DNA of 64,000 nucleotides from Chitinophagaceae bacterium (GTDB lineage: Bacteria > Bacteroidota > Bacteroidia > Chitinophagales > Chitinophagaceae): assembly GCA_016720585.1 (NCBI GenBank), contig JADKKH010000001.1, forward strand, positions 310,001 to 374,000, given 5' to 3'. Below the pieces are notes generated by a model. The model was given only the letters and a program-made list of their open reading frames with translations, was not told the DNA's origin and did no database searches. The position numbers and the translations under genes are program-made. Every line of letters starts with the position of its first letter. Within the stretch, counting starts at the first letter, position 1. Below are positions 27,113-36,512 of this stretch, one piece after another.

Positions 27113-28207
27113 ATGGGAAGGGTTTTTTTATTTTTTATTTTACTGAGTTCTGTGGCGGCAAAAGCACAGCGGCAAACAGAGACTATCATCATAATCACCA
27201 CAGATGGCTTTCGATGGCAGGAAGTTTTTAAAGGCATGGATTCCGCCATTGCCAACAATCCAAAATTTAACCAGGGAGACAGCGCATACATTTTTAAAAC
27301 CTATTGGAGCGATACGGAAAACGAAAGAAGAAAGAAACTATTACCTTTTCTCTGGAGTACGGTAGTGACCAAAGGACAGATTTTTGGAAACAGGAATTTG
27401 GGCAGTGGTGTGGACAATGCCAACCCCTATTGGTTCAGTTATCCGGGCTACAATGAAATCATGACCGGATTTCCTGATACAGCTATCAACAGTAATAGTT
27501 ATCCGCCTAATCCTCATGTTACGGTGCTGGAATTTTTAAATAATCAACCAAAGCTGAAAGGAAAAGTTGCGGCATTTGGTGCCTGGGACGCATTTGACAG
27601 AATATTAAATGAATCAAGAAGTGGCATACCGGTTGTGTCCGGATATAATTTGCTGGGTGGAAAAAATCCAACGTCCAATGAAAGATTATTGAATGCGATG
27701 TTGAAAGATTCACACAGGCCCTGGGGAGAAGAAGAATGTTTTGATATGTTTACCCATTTTGGTGCACTGGAATATCTCAGGACCAAAAAGCCGAAGGTTT
27801 TATACATCGCTTATGGCGAAACTGATGAATGGGCGCATGCCGGCGCATACCGTTCTTACCTAGATGCCGGGCACCAGGTGGATGCCTGGATAAAGGGAAT
27901 ATGGAATTTTGTACAAACGGACCCGCAGTATAAAAACAAAACCACTTTATTCATCACCGTTGACCACGGCAGGGGTGACCTGAAAAAAGAAGAATGGACA
28001 AGTCATGGTAATAAGATTTCCGATTCTCATGAAATATGGTTTGCAGTAATGGGGCCTGACACGCCGGTACGGGGGGAATTGAATACACCCATGCAACTAT
28101 ACCAGCAGCAATTTGCTCAATCCTTTGCAAAACTGTTGGGATATACCTATAAGGCCAGTCACACTATAGCTGATGAAATACGCTATATATTTAAAATGAA
28201 GAAATAA
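27113..28207 (+). CDS. Exported alkaline-phosphatase-superfamily protein
   Basis: 364 residues with a signal peptide (about 1-19, ending AKAQ). Metal-site blocks of the superfamily are visible: IIITTDGFRWQEVFKG near the N-terminus, GETDEWAHAGAY, and FITVDHGRG with the C-terminal His/Asp ligands. These place it near nucleotide pyrophosphatases, phosphopentomutases and sulfatases; no Cys/Ser-x-Pro-x-Arg sulfatase motif is seen, so a phosphoesterase is likelier. It lies 5 bases before the GH29 fucosidase gene, suggesting joint action on a glycan or its phospho-substituent. Confidence 0.8.
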   Translation: MGRVFLFFILLSSVAAKAQRQTETIIIITTDGFRWQEVFKGMDSAIANNPKFNQGDSAYIFKTYWSDTENERRKKLLPFLWSTVVTKGQIFGNRNLGSGVDNANPYWFSYPGYNEIMTGFPDTAINSNSYPPNPHVTVLEFLNNQPKLKGKVAAFGAWDAFDRILNESRSGIPVVSGYNLLGGKNPTSNERLLNAMLKDSHRPWGEEECFDMFTHFGALEYLRTKKPKVLYIAYGETDEWAHAGAYRSYLDAGHQVDAWIKGIWNFVQTDPQYKNKTTLFITVDHGRGDLKKEEWTSHGNKISDSHEIWFAVMGPDTPVRGELNTPMQLYQQQFAQSFAKLLGYTYKASHTIADEIRYIFKMKK

Positions 28208-28212
28208 CCGCT

Positions 28213-29613
28213 ATGAAAAGAATTTATCTGGGGCTATTGATTTTTACTGGACTGATCGGATCTGCACAGAATGTTAATCAATTCCCGATACCTACCAAAC
28301 AACAGCTTGCCTGGCATGAAACAGAGTATTATCTCTTCCTGCATTTTGGTCCCAATACCTTTACGGATAATGAATGGGGATCCGGAACAGAGCCCGAAGA
28401 TGTTTTTAATCCTTCCCAGTTGGATTGCCGTCAATGGTGCAACGTAGCAAAAGAAGCCGGTGCCAAAGGGATTATTATTACCGCCAAACATCATGATGGT
28501 TTTTGCCTGTGGCCCAGTAATTTTTCAAAACATACGGTACGGGAAAGTAAATGGAAAGAAGGTAAGGGGGATGTGTTGAAAGAACTTTCGCAGGCTTGTA
28601 AAGAAGCGGGCTTAAAATTTGGGGTCTATCTTTCTCCCTGGGACCGGAACCATCCGGATTATGGAACCGAGAAGTATAACACGGTATTTGCCGGGATGAT
28701 GAAAGAAATTTTTCAAAATTATGGTCCCATTTGGGAAATGTGGTGGGATGGTGCCAATGGCGAAGGGCCTGATGGAAAAAAGCAAGTGTATGACTGGAAA
28801 AGATTTGAAAATATTGTTAAGCAATATTCACCCAAAACGGTTGTGTTTAGTGATATCGGACCGGATATCCGTTGGACAGGTAATGAAAATGGAATTGCCG
28901 GTGACCCCAACTGGAACTTTTTAAATATTGAAGGATTCAAAAGGGGCGAAGGGGCGCCCCCGACAGATACATTGAATCATGGAAATTATATGGGCAGGCG
29001 CTGGATACCTGCGGAGTGTGATGTGAGTATCCGTCCCGGTTGGTTCTGGCATGCCCAGGAAGATAGTAAAGTAAAAACACCCCAGCAGTTGTTTAATATT
29101 TATTTAAAATCTGTGGGCAGGGGAGCTAATCTCTTATTGAATGTTCCACCGGACAGCAGGGGATTGATAAGTGAAAAAGATGCCCAGACGCTGGTAGCAT
29201 TTAAAAAATTACGGGAGGAGAGTTTTGATGAAAACCTGCTGAAGTCAGCAAATATATATTACCAATTCAGTCCAAAGGATGTGACTTTCAGGAGTGTTGA
29301 CTCCAATGGGGCATTCGGTGCCAACCTGCAGAATTTTATTGTAGAACTTCCTGAAAAGACAAAAATTAATTGCCTGGTTATCCGGGAAGCCATTCACCTG
29401 GGCCAGTCCGTAAGAAAGTTTACGATAGAATTCTATAGAGAAAATAAAATTATCGGGGAAATAAAAGGCACCAGTGTGGGCAAAAAGAGGATCCTTACTT
29501 TCCCTACGAAAAATATTACCTCCTTCAGGGTTTACCTGGAAGATGCCAAGGGGATTGATAACATCAGCGGTGTAGCGGGTTACTACATTGATGAAAAACT
29601 GGTAGAGAAATAA
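28213..29613 (+). CDS. Alpha-L-fucosidase (GH29), exported
   Basis: 466 residues with a short signal peptide (MKRIYLGLLIFTGLIGSAQ). The GH29 catalytic barrel shows KHHDGFCLWPS, GLKFGVYLSPWDRN and the nucleophile Asp in WEMWWDGANG; a C-terminal beta domain (from about residue 350) follows. It releases L-fucose from glycans, probably periplasmic or surface. The YLSPWDRNHPDYG segment points to the GH29-B (alpha-1,3/4) group, with moderate certainty. Second gene of a two-gene unit; its stop abuts the crotonase stop on the other strand. Confidence 0.9.
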   Translation: MKRIYLGLLIFTGLIGSAQNVNQFPIPTKQQLAWHETEYYLFLHFGPNTFTDNEWGSGTEPEDVFNPSQLDCRQWCNVAKEAGAKGIIITAKHHDGFCLWPSNFSKHTVRESKWKEGKGDVLKELSQACKEAGLKFGVYLSPWDRNHPDYGTEKYNTVFAGMMKEIFQNYGPIWEMWWDGANGEGPDGKKQVYDWKRFENIVKQYSPKTVVFSDIGPDIRWTGNENGIAGDPNWNFLNIEGFKRGEGAPPTDTLNHGNYMGRRWIPAECDVSIRPGWFWHAQEDSKVKTPQQLFNIYLKSVGRGANLLLNVPPDSRGLISEKDAQTLVAFKKLREESFDENLLKSANIYYQFSPKDVTFRSVDSNGAFGANLQNFIVELPEKTKINCLVIREAIHLGQSVRKFTIEFYRENKIIGEIKGTSVGKKRILTFPTKNITSFRVYLEDAKGIDNISGVAGYYIDEKLVEK

Positions 29614-30393
29614 TTATTTCCCGGTAAAATTTGCTTTTCGCTTTTCCAGGAAAGCGGTTATTCCTTCTTTCCGGTCTTTAGTGGCAAAAGCATTTCCAAA
29701 TTCTTCTATTTCCACAGCATAACCATCCTGGGTTTCATTATAAACGGCATTGGCAGCTTTAATGCAACCGGCAACAGCCAGCGGGGCTTTTGAATTAATG
29801 AGTGTAAGAATTTGTTTGCTGTGTTCTAATAAAGTTTCAGGAGTGGTAACATAATTTACCAGGCCGAGTTGCTTCGCTTCAGGAGCATCGATCAGGTGGG
29901 CGGACATCAGCAGCTCCATGGCTTTTCCTTTTCCGATCAGCTGAACCAAACGTTGTGTACCACCGTAGCCCGGTATCAAACCCAGGTTTACTTCGGGTTG
30001 GCCAAACTTTGCATTTTCACTGGCGATACGAAAATGACAACTCATGGCCAGTTCACAACCGCCACCGAGTGCAAAGCCATTGACGGCTGCTACAATGGGT
30101 TTTGGGGAGTTCTCAATCCGGGCAAAAGTATCCTGTCCTCTTTTAGCGAGTGCCATGGCTTCTTCTTTAGTGAGATCACCAAACTCAGATATATCGGCAC
30201 CGGCTACAAAAGCTTTGGACCCGGCTCCCGTGATGATAACCGATTTTATTTCCACATGAGCCAGCACTACATCCAATACTTTATTCAGTTCCTCAAATAC
30301 GGTTTTGTTTAAAGCATTAAGTTTTTCCGGCCGGTTGATAATGATGGTACAAATGCCGTGCTCCAGGGTGGTAAGTAATGTTTGATAATGCAT
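29614..30393 (-). CDS. Enoyl-CoA hydratase/isomerase (crotonase family)
   Basis: 259 residues. Oxyanion-hole segments are KAFVAGADISEF and GFALGGGCELAM; both catalytic glutamates are present (GGGCELAM and QPEVNLGLIPGYGGTQRL), so it is likely a true hydratase acting on short-chain 2-enoyl-CoA. A possible -7 box (TATCTTCG on the minus strand, 30412-30419) lies 18 bases upstream. Its TAA directly abuts the GH29 stop, giving TAATTA again. Confidence 0.92.
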   Translation of the reverse strand: MHYQTLLTTLEHGICTIIINRPEKLNALNKTVFEELNKVLDVVLAHVEIKSVIITGAGSKAFVAGADISEFGDLTKEEAMALAKRGQDTFARIENSPKPIVAAVNGFALGGGCELAMSCHFRIASENAKFGQPEVNLGLIPGYGGTQRLVQLIGKGKAMELLMSAHLIDAPEAKQLGLVNYVTTPETLLEHSKQILTLINSKAPLAVAGCIKAANAVYNETQDGYAVEIEEFGNAFATKDRKEGITAFLEKRKANFTGK

Positions 30394-30513
30394 AAAGGAA
30401 ATTTAGGATGCCGAAGATAGGATATCATTCTTTTATGGTTGTTTCTTCCTCAGTTTTAAACGATGATTTTTTTGAATAACAAGGGTAAGGCTTTGCGGGG
30501 GAAGAGAAGTATT

Positions 30514-31116
30514 TCATATTGGAAAGAATACAATTTCAGAGCTGGCCATGGAATTATTAAAATTAAGTTCCTGTTTATAGTTACGGGAGCTGCTAAATAA
30601 AAGATCAAGACCGGTCCATACAAAATACCATCCTGCAGGTTCCAGAATGATGCGTAGTGCATTCAGAACAAATGTTTTTTCCGGGAGATTGATCAGAAAA
30701 TTTGCTGCAATCATAAGCAGTAATCCAGTGATACTTAGTAACATTCCCCTTTTTTTTGTATGGTTCATTTCCTTTTTTAACCGGGACGACATATTCAGGA
30801 AATGTGTATGCAGGGTTTTAATAATGGTCGCTTCTGTTGCTTCATTCCTGAGTTTTGCCGGTATCAGAAGTTTAAGATGTATTTCCGGTCTTATTTTTTC
30901 TATGGCTATTTTTTTCGCCTCATTCGTGAAATCATCTGATAAAGCCCGCCCGGAAAATGGCCGCGAATCGAAATCAGAGAAAATATCATTGTACGAATCG
31001 AGCCAGATACTGAGCACTGATTTTTCCGCCGATATTCTTTTATGCTCTGCTGATTCTGGAGTAACCGGTACCTCTGTCTCCTTCTTTTCAGTAATATCTT
31101 CGGGAAAATCCGGCAT
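30514..31116 (-). CDS. Hypothetical membrane protein
   Basis: 200 residues. Residues 1 to about 120 are soluble and charged (Glu, Lys rich, MPDFPEDITEKKE start). Two membrane helices follow at about 125-142 and 148-172, with a short tail. No family recognised. It lies between crotonase and the B12-binding protein gene, which have the same orientation but large gaps. The 263-base spacer upstream (31117-31379) holds nothing I can identify. Confidence 0.6.
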   Translation of the reverse strand: MPDFPEDITEKKETEVPVTPESAEHKRISAEKSVLSIWLDSYNDIFSDFDSRPFSGRALSDDFTNEAKKIAIEKIRPEIHLKLLIPAKLRNEATEATIIKTLHTHFLNMSSRLKKEMNHTKKRGMLLSITGLLLMIAANFLINLPEKTFVLNALRIILEPAGWYFVWTGLDLLFSSSRNYKQELNFNNSMASSEIVFFPI

Positions 31117-31379
31117 TATTTATTTTTTGTAATAGTACAATTATTTTCATTTATGGGGAATGATTTTGGTTAGTCCGTATACAAAGAAATAAAACTCCCG
31201 CTTGTTTTTCCCATAAATCATATGGAGAAACCGTGATAAGTTATTTTGAATGGCTTTTAAATTGAGGGGGCTTCGAGAATAAACAACACTATGAAAGTTG
31301 CTGCATTTCACTCAATTTTTCTAAGAATTATTTGTAACTCCGGTGTTTGTCCGCTTAATATTTACTCCAACATTTCAGA

Positions 31380-31787
31380 TTAAAAATCCCGGTGCTCTTT
31401 AACCCAACCAATAATATACCCACTGATTTCTGAAGTGGGGGTGCCCGGTGCAAATAGTTTGCCCACGCCCATTTCATGTAAAGCATTCATATCATCTTCC
31501 GGAATGATACCACCACCGGTAAGCAACACATCGTTCATGCCTTTTTTTTTCATCAGGGTTATGACTTTTGGAAAAACCGTCATATGAGCACCCGAAAGAA
31601 TACTGATACCAATGGCATCCACGTCTTCCTGCAAAGCGGCAGTTACCACCATTTCAGGGGTTTGACGAAGACCCGTATAGATCACTTCCATACCCGCATC
31701 CCGGAGCGCCGTGGCAATAACTTTGGCGCCACGGTCATGGCCATCTAATCCAACTTTGGCAATTAATACTCTTACGGGTCTGTTCAT
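31380..31787 (-). CDS. Cobalamin-binding subunit of methylmalonyl-CoA mutase type
   Basis: 135 residues forming a complete B12-binding Rossmann domain. KVGLDGHDRGAKVIA contains the DxHxxG motif whose His is the lower cobalt ligand; GISILSGAHM and LLTGGGIIPEDD give the other cofactor contacts. This is the stand-alone small subunit of a split acyl-CoA mutase that rearranges methylmalonyl-CoA and succinyl-CoA. The catalytic large subunit is not in the window; the epimerase mce is. Confidence 0.93.
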   Translation of the reverse strand: MNRPVRVLIAKVGLDGHDRGAKVIATALRDAGMEVIYTGLRQTPEMVVTAALQEDVDAIGISILSGAHMTVFPKVITLMKKKGMNDVLLTGGGIIPEDDMNALHEMGVGKLFAPGTPTSEISGYIIGWVKEHRDF

Positions 31788-31806
31788 ACCGGCAATTTTA
31801 TTACCT

Positions 31807-31814
31807 CAAAAATA
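31807..31814 (-). promoter_or_regulatory. -7 box for B12-binding subunit gene
   Basis: TATTTTTG on the minus strand, a perfect TAnnTTTG match, 19 bases before the ATG. Confidence 0.55.
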
Positions 31815-31848
31815 CATTTCTTTGGGCAACAGCTTCGTAAATTACCAT

Positions 31849-32838
31849 ATGGAATACCGGAAATTCGGAAATACAGGCCTGCGGGTGAGTGAGATTGGTT
31901 TTGGTGCCTGGGCAATTGGTGGCGGAGCTATGATCGGAACTACTTCTATTGGCTGGGGCGATTCGGATGATGCCGTTTCTAAAAAAGCTATTTATGCTTC
32001 GCTGGATGCTGGTATCAATTTTTTTGACACGGCTGACATTTATGGATTAGGCCATTCTGAAAAATTGCTGGGGAAAGCATTGGGTAAGATACAGGACCTG
32101 GTCATTGCAACCAAGGTGGGCAATGTTTCCAGGAAGGAGCAGTTTACGGTTGATTATTCAAAAGAATATATACTGAAAGCCTGCGAAGACAGCCTCCGGC
32201 GTTTGCAAAGAGATACGATTGATTATTACCAGCTACATACTGCCAGGATTTCACATTTACAACAGGGTGAATGTATCGAAGCCCTATATCTTTTACAGCA
32301 ACAAGGAAAGATCCGGTACTGGGGTCTTTCTTTAAATACTTTTGATCCAGTACCCGAAGCTTCCTATTTAATAAAAAATAAATTAGGTAACGGATTTCAG
32401 TTGGTATTAAACCTGCTGAATCAAAAAGCTCTGGAAATTTTTCCGGCAGCAGCTGAAAAGGAATATGGCATCATTGCAAGAATGCCTTTGCAATTCGGAT
32501 TATTAACGGGGAAATTCGATAAGGATGTATCCTTTCCCGGCAATGATCACCGGAAAAACAGGCTGACTACAGCAGTGATTGAAGCGGCTGATAAAGCCCT
32601 CGAACCTGTATGGGATCTTTGTGAAAAATATTCTTGCTCCAAGACACAACTGGCATTAAGTTTTATACTCAGTTACCCGGAAGTTTCCACGATCATACCG
32701 GGGATCCGGACTCCAGAACAAGCCAGGCAGAATACGAAAGGACTTTTTAAATTGTTGCCGGAAGACCGGTTGCTGATTGAAGCGTTGGGAAAAGGGGATT
32801 TTGAAAAACTTATGCAATTGATACAGCAACAGGGATAA
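31849..32838 (+). CDS. Aldo/keto reductase
   Basis: 329 residues from MEYRKFGNTGLRVSEIGFG; the longer frame upstream overlaps the divergent gene and is rejected. The TIM-barrel motifs are FFDTADIYGLGHSEKLLGKAL (catalytic Asp and Tyr), VIATKVGN (Lys) and YYQLHTAR (His), and STIIPGIRTPEQARQN binds NADPH. It reduces aldehydes or ketones; the substrate is unknown. Divergent from the B12-binding subunit gene. Confidence 0.92.
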   Translation: MEYRKFGNTGLRVSEIGFGAWAIGGGAMIGTTSIGWGDSDDAVSKKAIYASLDAGINFFDTADIYGLGHSEKLLGKALGKIQDLVIATKVGNVSRKEQFTVDYSKEYILKACEDSLRRLQRDTIDYYQLHTARISHLQQGECIEALYLLQQQGKIRYWGLSLNTFDPVPEASYLIKNKLGNGFQLVLNLLNQKALEIFPAAAEKEYGIIARMPLQFGLLTGKFDKDVSFPGNDHRKNRLTTAVIEAADKALEPVWDLCEKYSCSKTQLALSFILSYPEVSTIIPGIRTPEQARQNTKGLFKLLPEDRLLIEALGKGDFEKLMQLIQQQG

Positions 32839-32842
32839 TGAA

Positions 32843-34066
32843 TTACTGGCACTGTGTATTTAAAAATTTCAGCGTAGCCCGGTTGTAATCACTGTACATC
32901 TGGTGATCAGAAACAGCGAGGTCAACCTGTTCAAGTACATAAACCTTTTGCAGGATAGTTAAACTGTTTAGTTCCGGGAAAGAAGCGGGATTTGCCTGGA
33001 AGGCTGTAGCCAACGCATCCGAAAAGCCCATAAAATAATTTTTGTTGTTCAAAAAGCCTTTGCTTTTTAATTCATTGAAAACAGCAGTCGATTTGGCAAT
33101 GGTGATATCGCCTTTTCGGGCAAATCGTTCCGGGTATAACGGGGAATGTTCCTGCATATAATATTTACTGCAAATACCCCGGCTGGTCAATGTTTGTGAA
33201 TTGGATAAGGCGTTGGCATTTCCAGTGGGACCTACGTTTTCATTGTTATCAAACCGGGCCATACAAAACTGAAAAGGTATCGTGGATACAAGCGCAACGG
33301 GAGAACCAGCCGGCGCACAATAACTGACACCGGCTTTATAATTAAATAACAAAGAAAGGGCCGCTGAAAAATTACCACCATTACTCATGCCGGCTGAGTA
33401 ACGGAATTTACTGCGGTTGGTTATACCCCGGTTATAAAAAGTATCCGTAATAATTTTGATATTGGCATAATCAATATTGCTGACGGAATCAAAAGGAGTA
33501 GTGCCCCATCTTAATTTTCCGTCACCATTGACATCAATACCCGTAGTAGCTTCTTCTGCTTCGGTAACGATCACACCAAAATTATCATGCACCAGGTCTT
33601 TGATCAGTTGCTGGTATTCATAACTGTTTACAAAATGAGCGGCAGTTCCGCCACTACCATGAAGCAGTAAGACAAATCCTTTATGTCCTGCCGGAAAATA
33701 ATAATAAACAGGTTTCAGCCTGTCCCTGCCCCTGATTTGTTCGAATGTGAGGTTAACGGGCGTGATATTTTTGATGCTACCTGTGTAACTGACATTTTTA
33801 GCCGGCATAATAAACCAGGTATGCCATTCATCTTTTCCGTTAAGCAGTGATGCATCGGCACTGCTCCAGGTATCGAATAACTGGCTGCTGGTATACGCCA
33901 TACTGAAAATGTGTACGGTGTCGCCCACTTTATACTTCCCGGCTCCATACCCGTTGTTAACGGTTACAACGGCACTATCAACAGTAGCTGGAGGATTATT
34001 TGTAGAAGATTCTTTCTTGCAGGCAAAAAGGAATGATAAAAAAAGCAGCGGGAGTATTTTTTTCAT
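32843..34066 (-). CDS. Lipoprotein with alpha/beta-hydrolase (PHB depolymerase/feruloyl esterase-like) domain
   Basis: 407 residues from MKKILPLLFLSFLFACKKE; lipobox LFAC gives a lipid anchor. Residues about 30-100 resemble one InlB-B-type bacterial repeat (VTVNNGYGAGKYKVGD and WFIMPAKNVSYTGS). The rest is an esterase-like hydrolase: oxyanion segment LLLHGSGGTAAHF, nucleophile elbow SAGMSNGGNF, and a late Asp/His (VSDHQMYSD). It probably cleaves an ester on an extracellular polymer; the substrate is not determinable. It starts 39 bases after the gltX stop and may be co-transcribed with gltX. Confidence 0.72.
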   Translation of the reverse strand: MKKILPLLFLSFLFACKKESSTNNPPATVDSAVVTVNNGYGAGKYKVGDTVHIFSMAYTSSQLFDTWSSADASLLNGKDEWHTWFIMPAKNVSYTGSIKNITPVNLTFEQIRGRDRLKPVYYYFPAGHKGFVLLLHGSGGTAAHFVNSYEYQQLIKDLVHDNFGVIVTEAEEATTGIDVNGDGKLRWGTTPFDSVSNIDYANIKIITDTFYNRGITNRSKFRYSAGMSNGGNFSAALSLLFNYKAGVSYCAPAGSPVALVSTIPFQFCMARFDNNENVGPTGNANALSNSQTLTSRGICSKYYMQEHSPLYPERFARKGDITIAKSTAVFNELKSKGFLNNKNYFMGFSDALATAFQANPASFPELNSLTILQKVYVLEQVDLAVSDHQMYSDYNRATLKFLNTQCQ

Positions 34067-34105
34067 AGAAACTTCAGACAAAAAAGGACGAAAAGAGTTT
34101 AACGG

Positions 34106-35629
34106 CTAACCAAATATTTTTAATGCTGTATGTATTCTTTTGCCCGTTTCTTCTTTACCCAGTATTTCCGCAATCTCAAAAACACCCGGGCCAAATTTAC
34201 TGCCAACCAGCATGATGCGGAAAGGAAGCATCAGCTCACCCGGCTTCAGATCATTTACAGCGGCAATTTCTTTGAAATTTGTTTCAAGGGACTGTGCCAG
34301 CCAGTCGGGAGATAATTCGTAGTTGCGGATCAGCTCTGCAAAGAAAAGTTTTTTGGCCTCATTCCACTTCGGCTTTACGGCATCCACGTCCAATGTTTCA
34401 GGAGATTTGAAAAAGAAAGAAGACTGTTGCACAAAATCGGGAAGCAGGGTGCAACGGTCTTTTACTAATCCAATGACTTTATCCAGCATAACATCATCGC
34501 TGACTGTAATGTTGTTTTGCGCAAGCAGGGTCTTGACTGTGGACTGAAAACTGTGGACTGTGGACCTCTTGATCCATTCATGATTGAACCATTTTGCTTT
34601 CTCATAATCAAACTTTGCTCCCGCACTATGAACTCTTTCCATCGAAAATTTATCAATCAATTCTTTTATAGTGAAAATTTCCTGTTCAGTACCATCGTTC
34701 CATCCTAACAAGGCCAGTAAATTGATCAACGCTTCGGGTAAAAATCCTTTTTCCTGGAATCCTTCCGTACGCTCTTGGGTTTTGGGGTCGGTCCAGCTCA
34801 TAGCAAAAACCGGGAAACCGTATTTGGCTCCATCTCTTTTACTCAGCTTACCATTGGGTCCGAGTATCAACGGGAAGTGGGCCCATTGCGGCATTTGGTC
34901 GAGGCCAAATAAATATTTCCACAGTAAAATATGAACAGGTGCTGAAGGCAACCACTCTTCGCCACGAAAAGCATGACTGATCTTCATTAAATAATCATCC
35001 ACCACTACAGCCAGGTGATAGGTGGGCATACCATCCGCTTTCAATAATACTTTGTCATCTACCAGGGATGTATCAAAACGCACTTCACCACGTATCATAT
35101 CAATAAAAGAGGCTGTTTCATTCACAGGCATTTTGATCCGGATAACATGGTTGGCCCCTTCAGCTAATAATTTTTCGGTTTCACCGGCGGACAAGGTCAG
35201 GGAATTCCGCATCTTCATTCGGATGGTATGGTCGTATTGCGGAGAATGCGGTTGATCGGGAATAGATTCATGCCGCATTTTTTCTAAATCTTCGGGCGTA
35301 TCAAATGCATAATAGGCATGACCTTCTTTCACCAACTGTTCGGCATAGGGCCGGTATAGTTCTTTGCGTTCGCTTTGGCGGTAAGGGCCGTAGTTGCCAC
35401 CCTGCTGTACACTTTCATCCGGCTCCAGGCCACACCATTTCAGGCAGTCAAAAATATATTCTTCAGCTCCTTCAACAAAGCGGCTTTGATCGGTGTCTTC
35501 AATCCGTACAATAAAATCCCCACCCTGCTTTTTGGCAAATAAATAATTATATAACACGGTTCTTACTCCTCCCAGGTGTAATCCACCCGTAGGACTTGGA
35601 GCAAAGCGAACTCTCACTTTTTTACCCAT
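34106..35629 (-). CDS. gltX: Glutamyl-tRNA synthetase
   Basis: 507 residues from MGKKVRVRFAPSPTGGLHLGG (HIGH-type motif), with KLSKRDGAKYG as the KMSKS-type loop. It charges tRNA-Glu. The start is fixed by the -7 box immediately upstream, which rules out the longer frame to 35659. After the conserved FNHEWIKR segment, about 13 residues (STVHSFQSTVKTL) are encoded by a GTCCACAGT-type repeat that occurs elsewhere between genes; reading frame and downstream motifs are intact. Confidence 0.96.
   Translation of the reverse strand: MGKKVRVRFAPSPTGGLHLGGVRTVLYNYLFAKKQGGDFIVRIEDTDQSRFVEGAEEYIFDCLKWCGLEPDESVQQGGNYGPYRQSERKELYRPYAEQLVKEGHAYYAFDTPEDLEKMRHESIPDQPHSPQYDHTIRMKMRNSLTLSAGETEKLLAEGANHVIRIKMPVNETASFIDMIRGEVRFDTSLVDDKVLLKADGMPTYHLAVVVDDYLMKISHAFRGEEWLPSAPVHILLWKYLFGLDQMPQWAHFPLILGPNGKLSKRDGAKYGFPVFAMSWTDPKTQERTEGFQEKGFLPEALINLLALLGWNDGTEQEIFTIKELIDKFSMERVHSAGAKFDYEKAKWFNHEWIKRSTVHSFQSTVKTLLAQNNITVSDDVMLDKVIGLVKDRCTLLPDFVQQSSFFFKSPETLDVDAVKPKWNEAKKLFFAELIRNYELSPDWLAQSLETNFKEIAAVNDLKPGELMLPFRIMLVGSKFGPGVFEIAEILGKEETGKRIHTALKIFG
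34535..34565. repeat. CTGTGGA word repeat inside gltX
   Basis: GACTGTGGACTGAAAACTGTGGACTGTGGAC on the plus strand is built of four GACTGTG-type or ACTGTGG-type units. It shares the exact 15-mer CTGTGGACTGTGGAC with the intergenic repeat at 7555-7586, yet it is read through as part of GltX. Confidence 0.7.
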
Positions 35630-35635
35630 AGGCTG

Positions 35636-35643
35636 CAAAGATA
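35636..35643 (-). promoter_or_regulatory. -7 box of gltX promoter
   Basis: TATCTTTG on the minus strand, a perfect match ending 6 bases before the ATG at 35629. The transcript would start at or next to the start codon. Confidence 0.6.
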
Positions 35644-35722
35644 GCGGATGCGATTTCAAAGGTCAAGCATCCCGGGCCGGTCTGTATGCACCTGCCGGGT
35701 ATCCTGTAACTTGCATTTTGTT

Positions 35723-36382
35723 ATGAGGTATTTTATAAAAACTCCCTGGTGGCTGAAAAAAATTTATCCGGATCGTTTGTGGCATATAAACACAAATGAA
35801 AAAATAATTTACCTCACGTTTGATGACGGACCACATCCGGTTGCAACTCCTTTTGTGCTGGATGAGTTAAAGAAATTTAATGCGAAAGCAACATTCTTTT
35901 GCATCGGAAAAAATGTAGTTGATTACTCCGTTATTTATCAAAGGATATTAAATGAAGGCCATTGTACCGGGAATCATACACAAAACCATCTGAACGGATG
36001 GAAAACAAACAAGAGAGCTTACCTGGCAGATGTAACCGAAGCTTCAAAACATATTCATTCCAATCTGTTCCGGCCGCCTTACGGGAAAATAACTTCTTTA
36101 CAGGCGAAGGGAATTGGTGCAGCCATGAATAACAAATATTCAAAAATTGTAATGTGGGATGTTTTAAGTGGCGATTTCGATAATTCTTTGTCTAAAGAAA
36201 AATGCCTGGATAATGTAATAACTAAAACAAAACCGGGTTCCATACTGGTTTTTCATGACAGTGAAAAGGCATTTCCCATCTTATCTTATGTGTTGCCTGA
36301 ATACCTGAAATTTTTCTCAAAATCGGGGTATATATTCAGTAAAATTGATATGCAGGATGAAAATAACGGACATAAAGTCTGA
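35723..36382 (+). CDS. Polysaccharide deacetylase (NodB family)
   Basis: 219 residues from MRYFIKTPWWLKKIYPDRLW. The NodB motifs are present: LTFDDGPHP (catalytic base and metal Asp), GNHTQNH (H-x3-H metal ligands), LFRPPYGK (Arg/Pro) and ILVFHDSEKA. It removes N- or O-acetyl groups from cell-surface or exogenous polysaccharide. No signal peptide is evident, so its location is uncertain. A terminator follows. Confidence 0.9.
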   Translation: MRYFIKTPWWLKKIYPDRLWHINTNEKIIYLTFDDGPHPVATPFVLDELKKFNAKATFFCIGKNVVDYSVIYQRILNEGHCTGNHTQNHLNGWKTNKRAYLADVTEASKHIHSNLFRPPYGKITSLQAKGIGAAMNNKYSKIVMWDVLSGDFDNSLSKEKCLDNVITKTKPGSILVFHDSEKAFPILSYVLPEYLKFFSKSGYIFSKIDMQDENNGHKV

Positions 36383-36435
36383 TGAAGACCTCGTTTTGTG
36401 AAAGAAAAGGCGATTGGGACTTTGCGAAAAAGTTA

Positions 36436-36465
36436 GGGCCTGGGTAGAAACCCTGGCCCGTTTTT
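36436..36465 (+). terminator. Terminator after polysaccharide deacetylase gene
   Basis: GGGCCTGGGT / ACCCTGGCCC stem (one mismatch) with loop AGAA and then G plus T5. Confidence 0.75.
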
Positions 36466-36512
36466 AATCCGTACCCTATGAAAACTGGTTTAAAGGTATA
36501 ATAATTTTTTAA

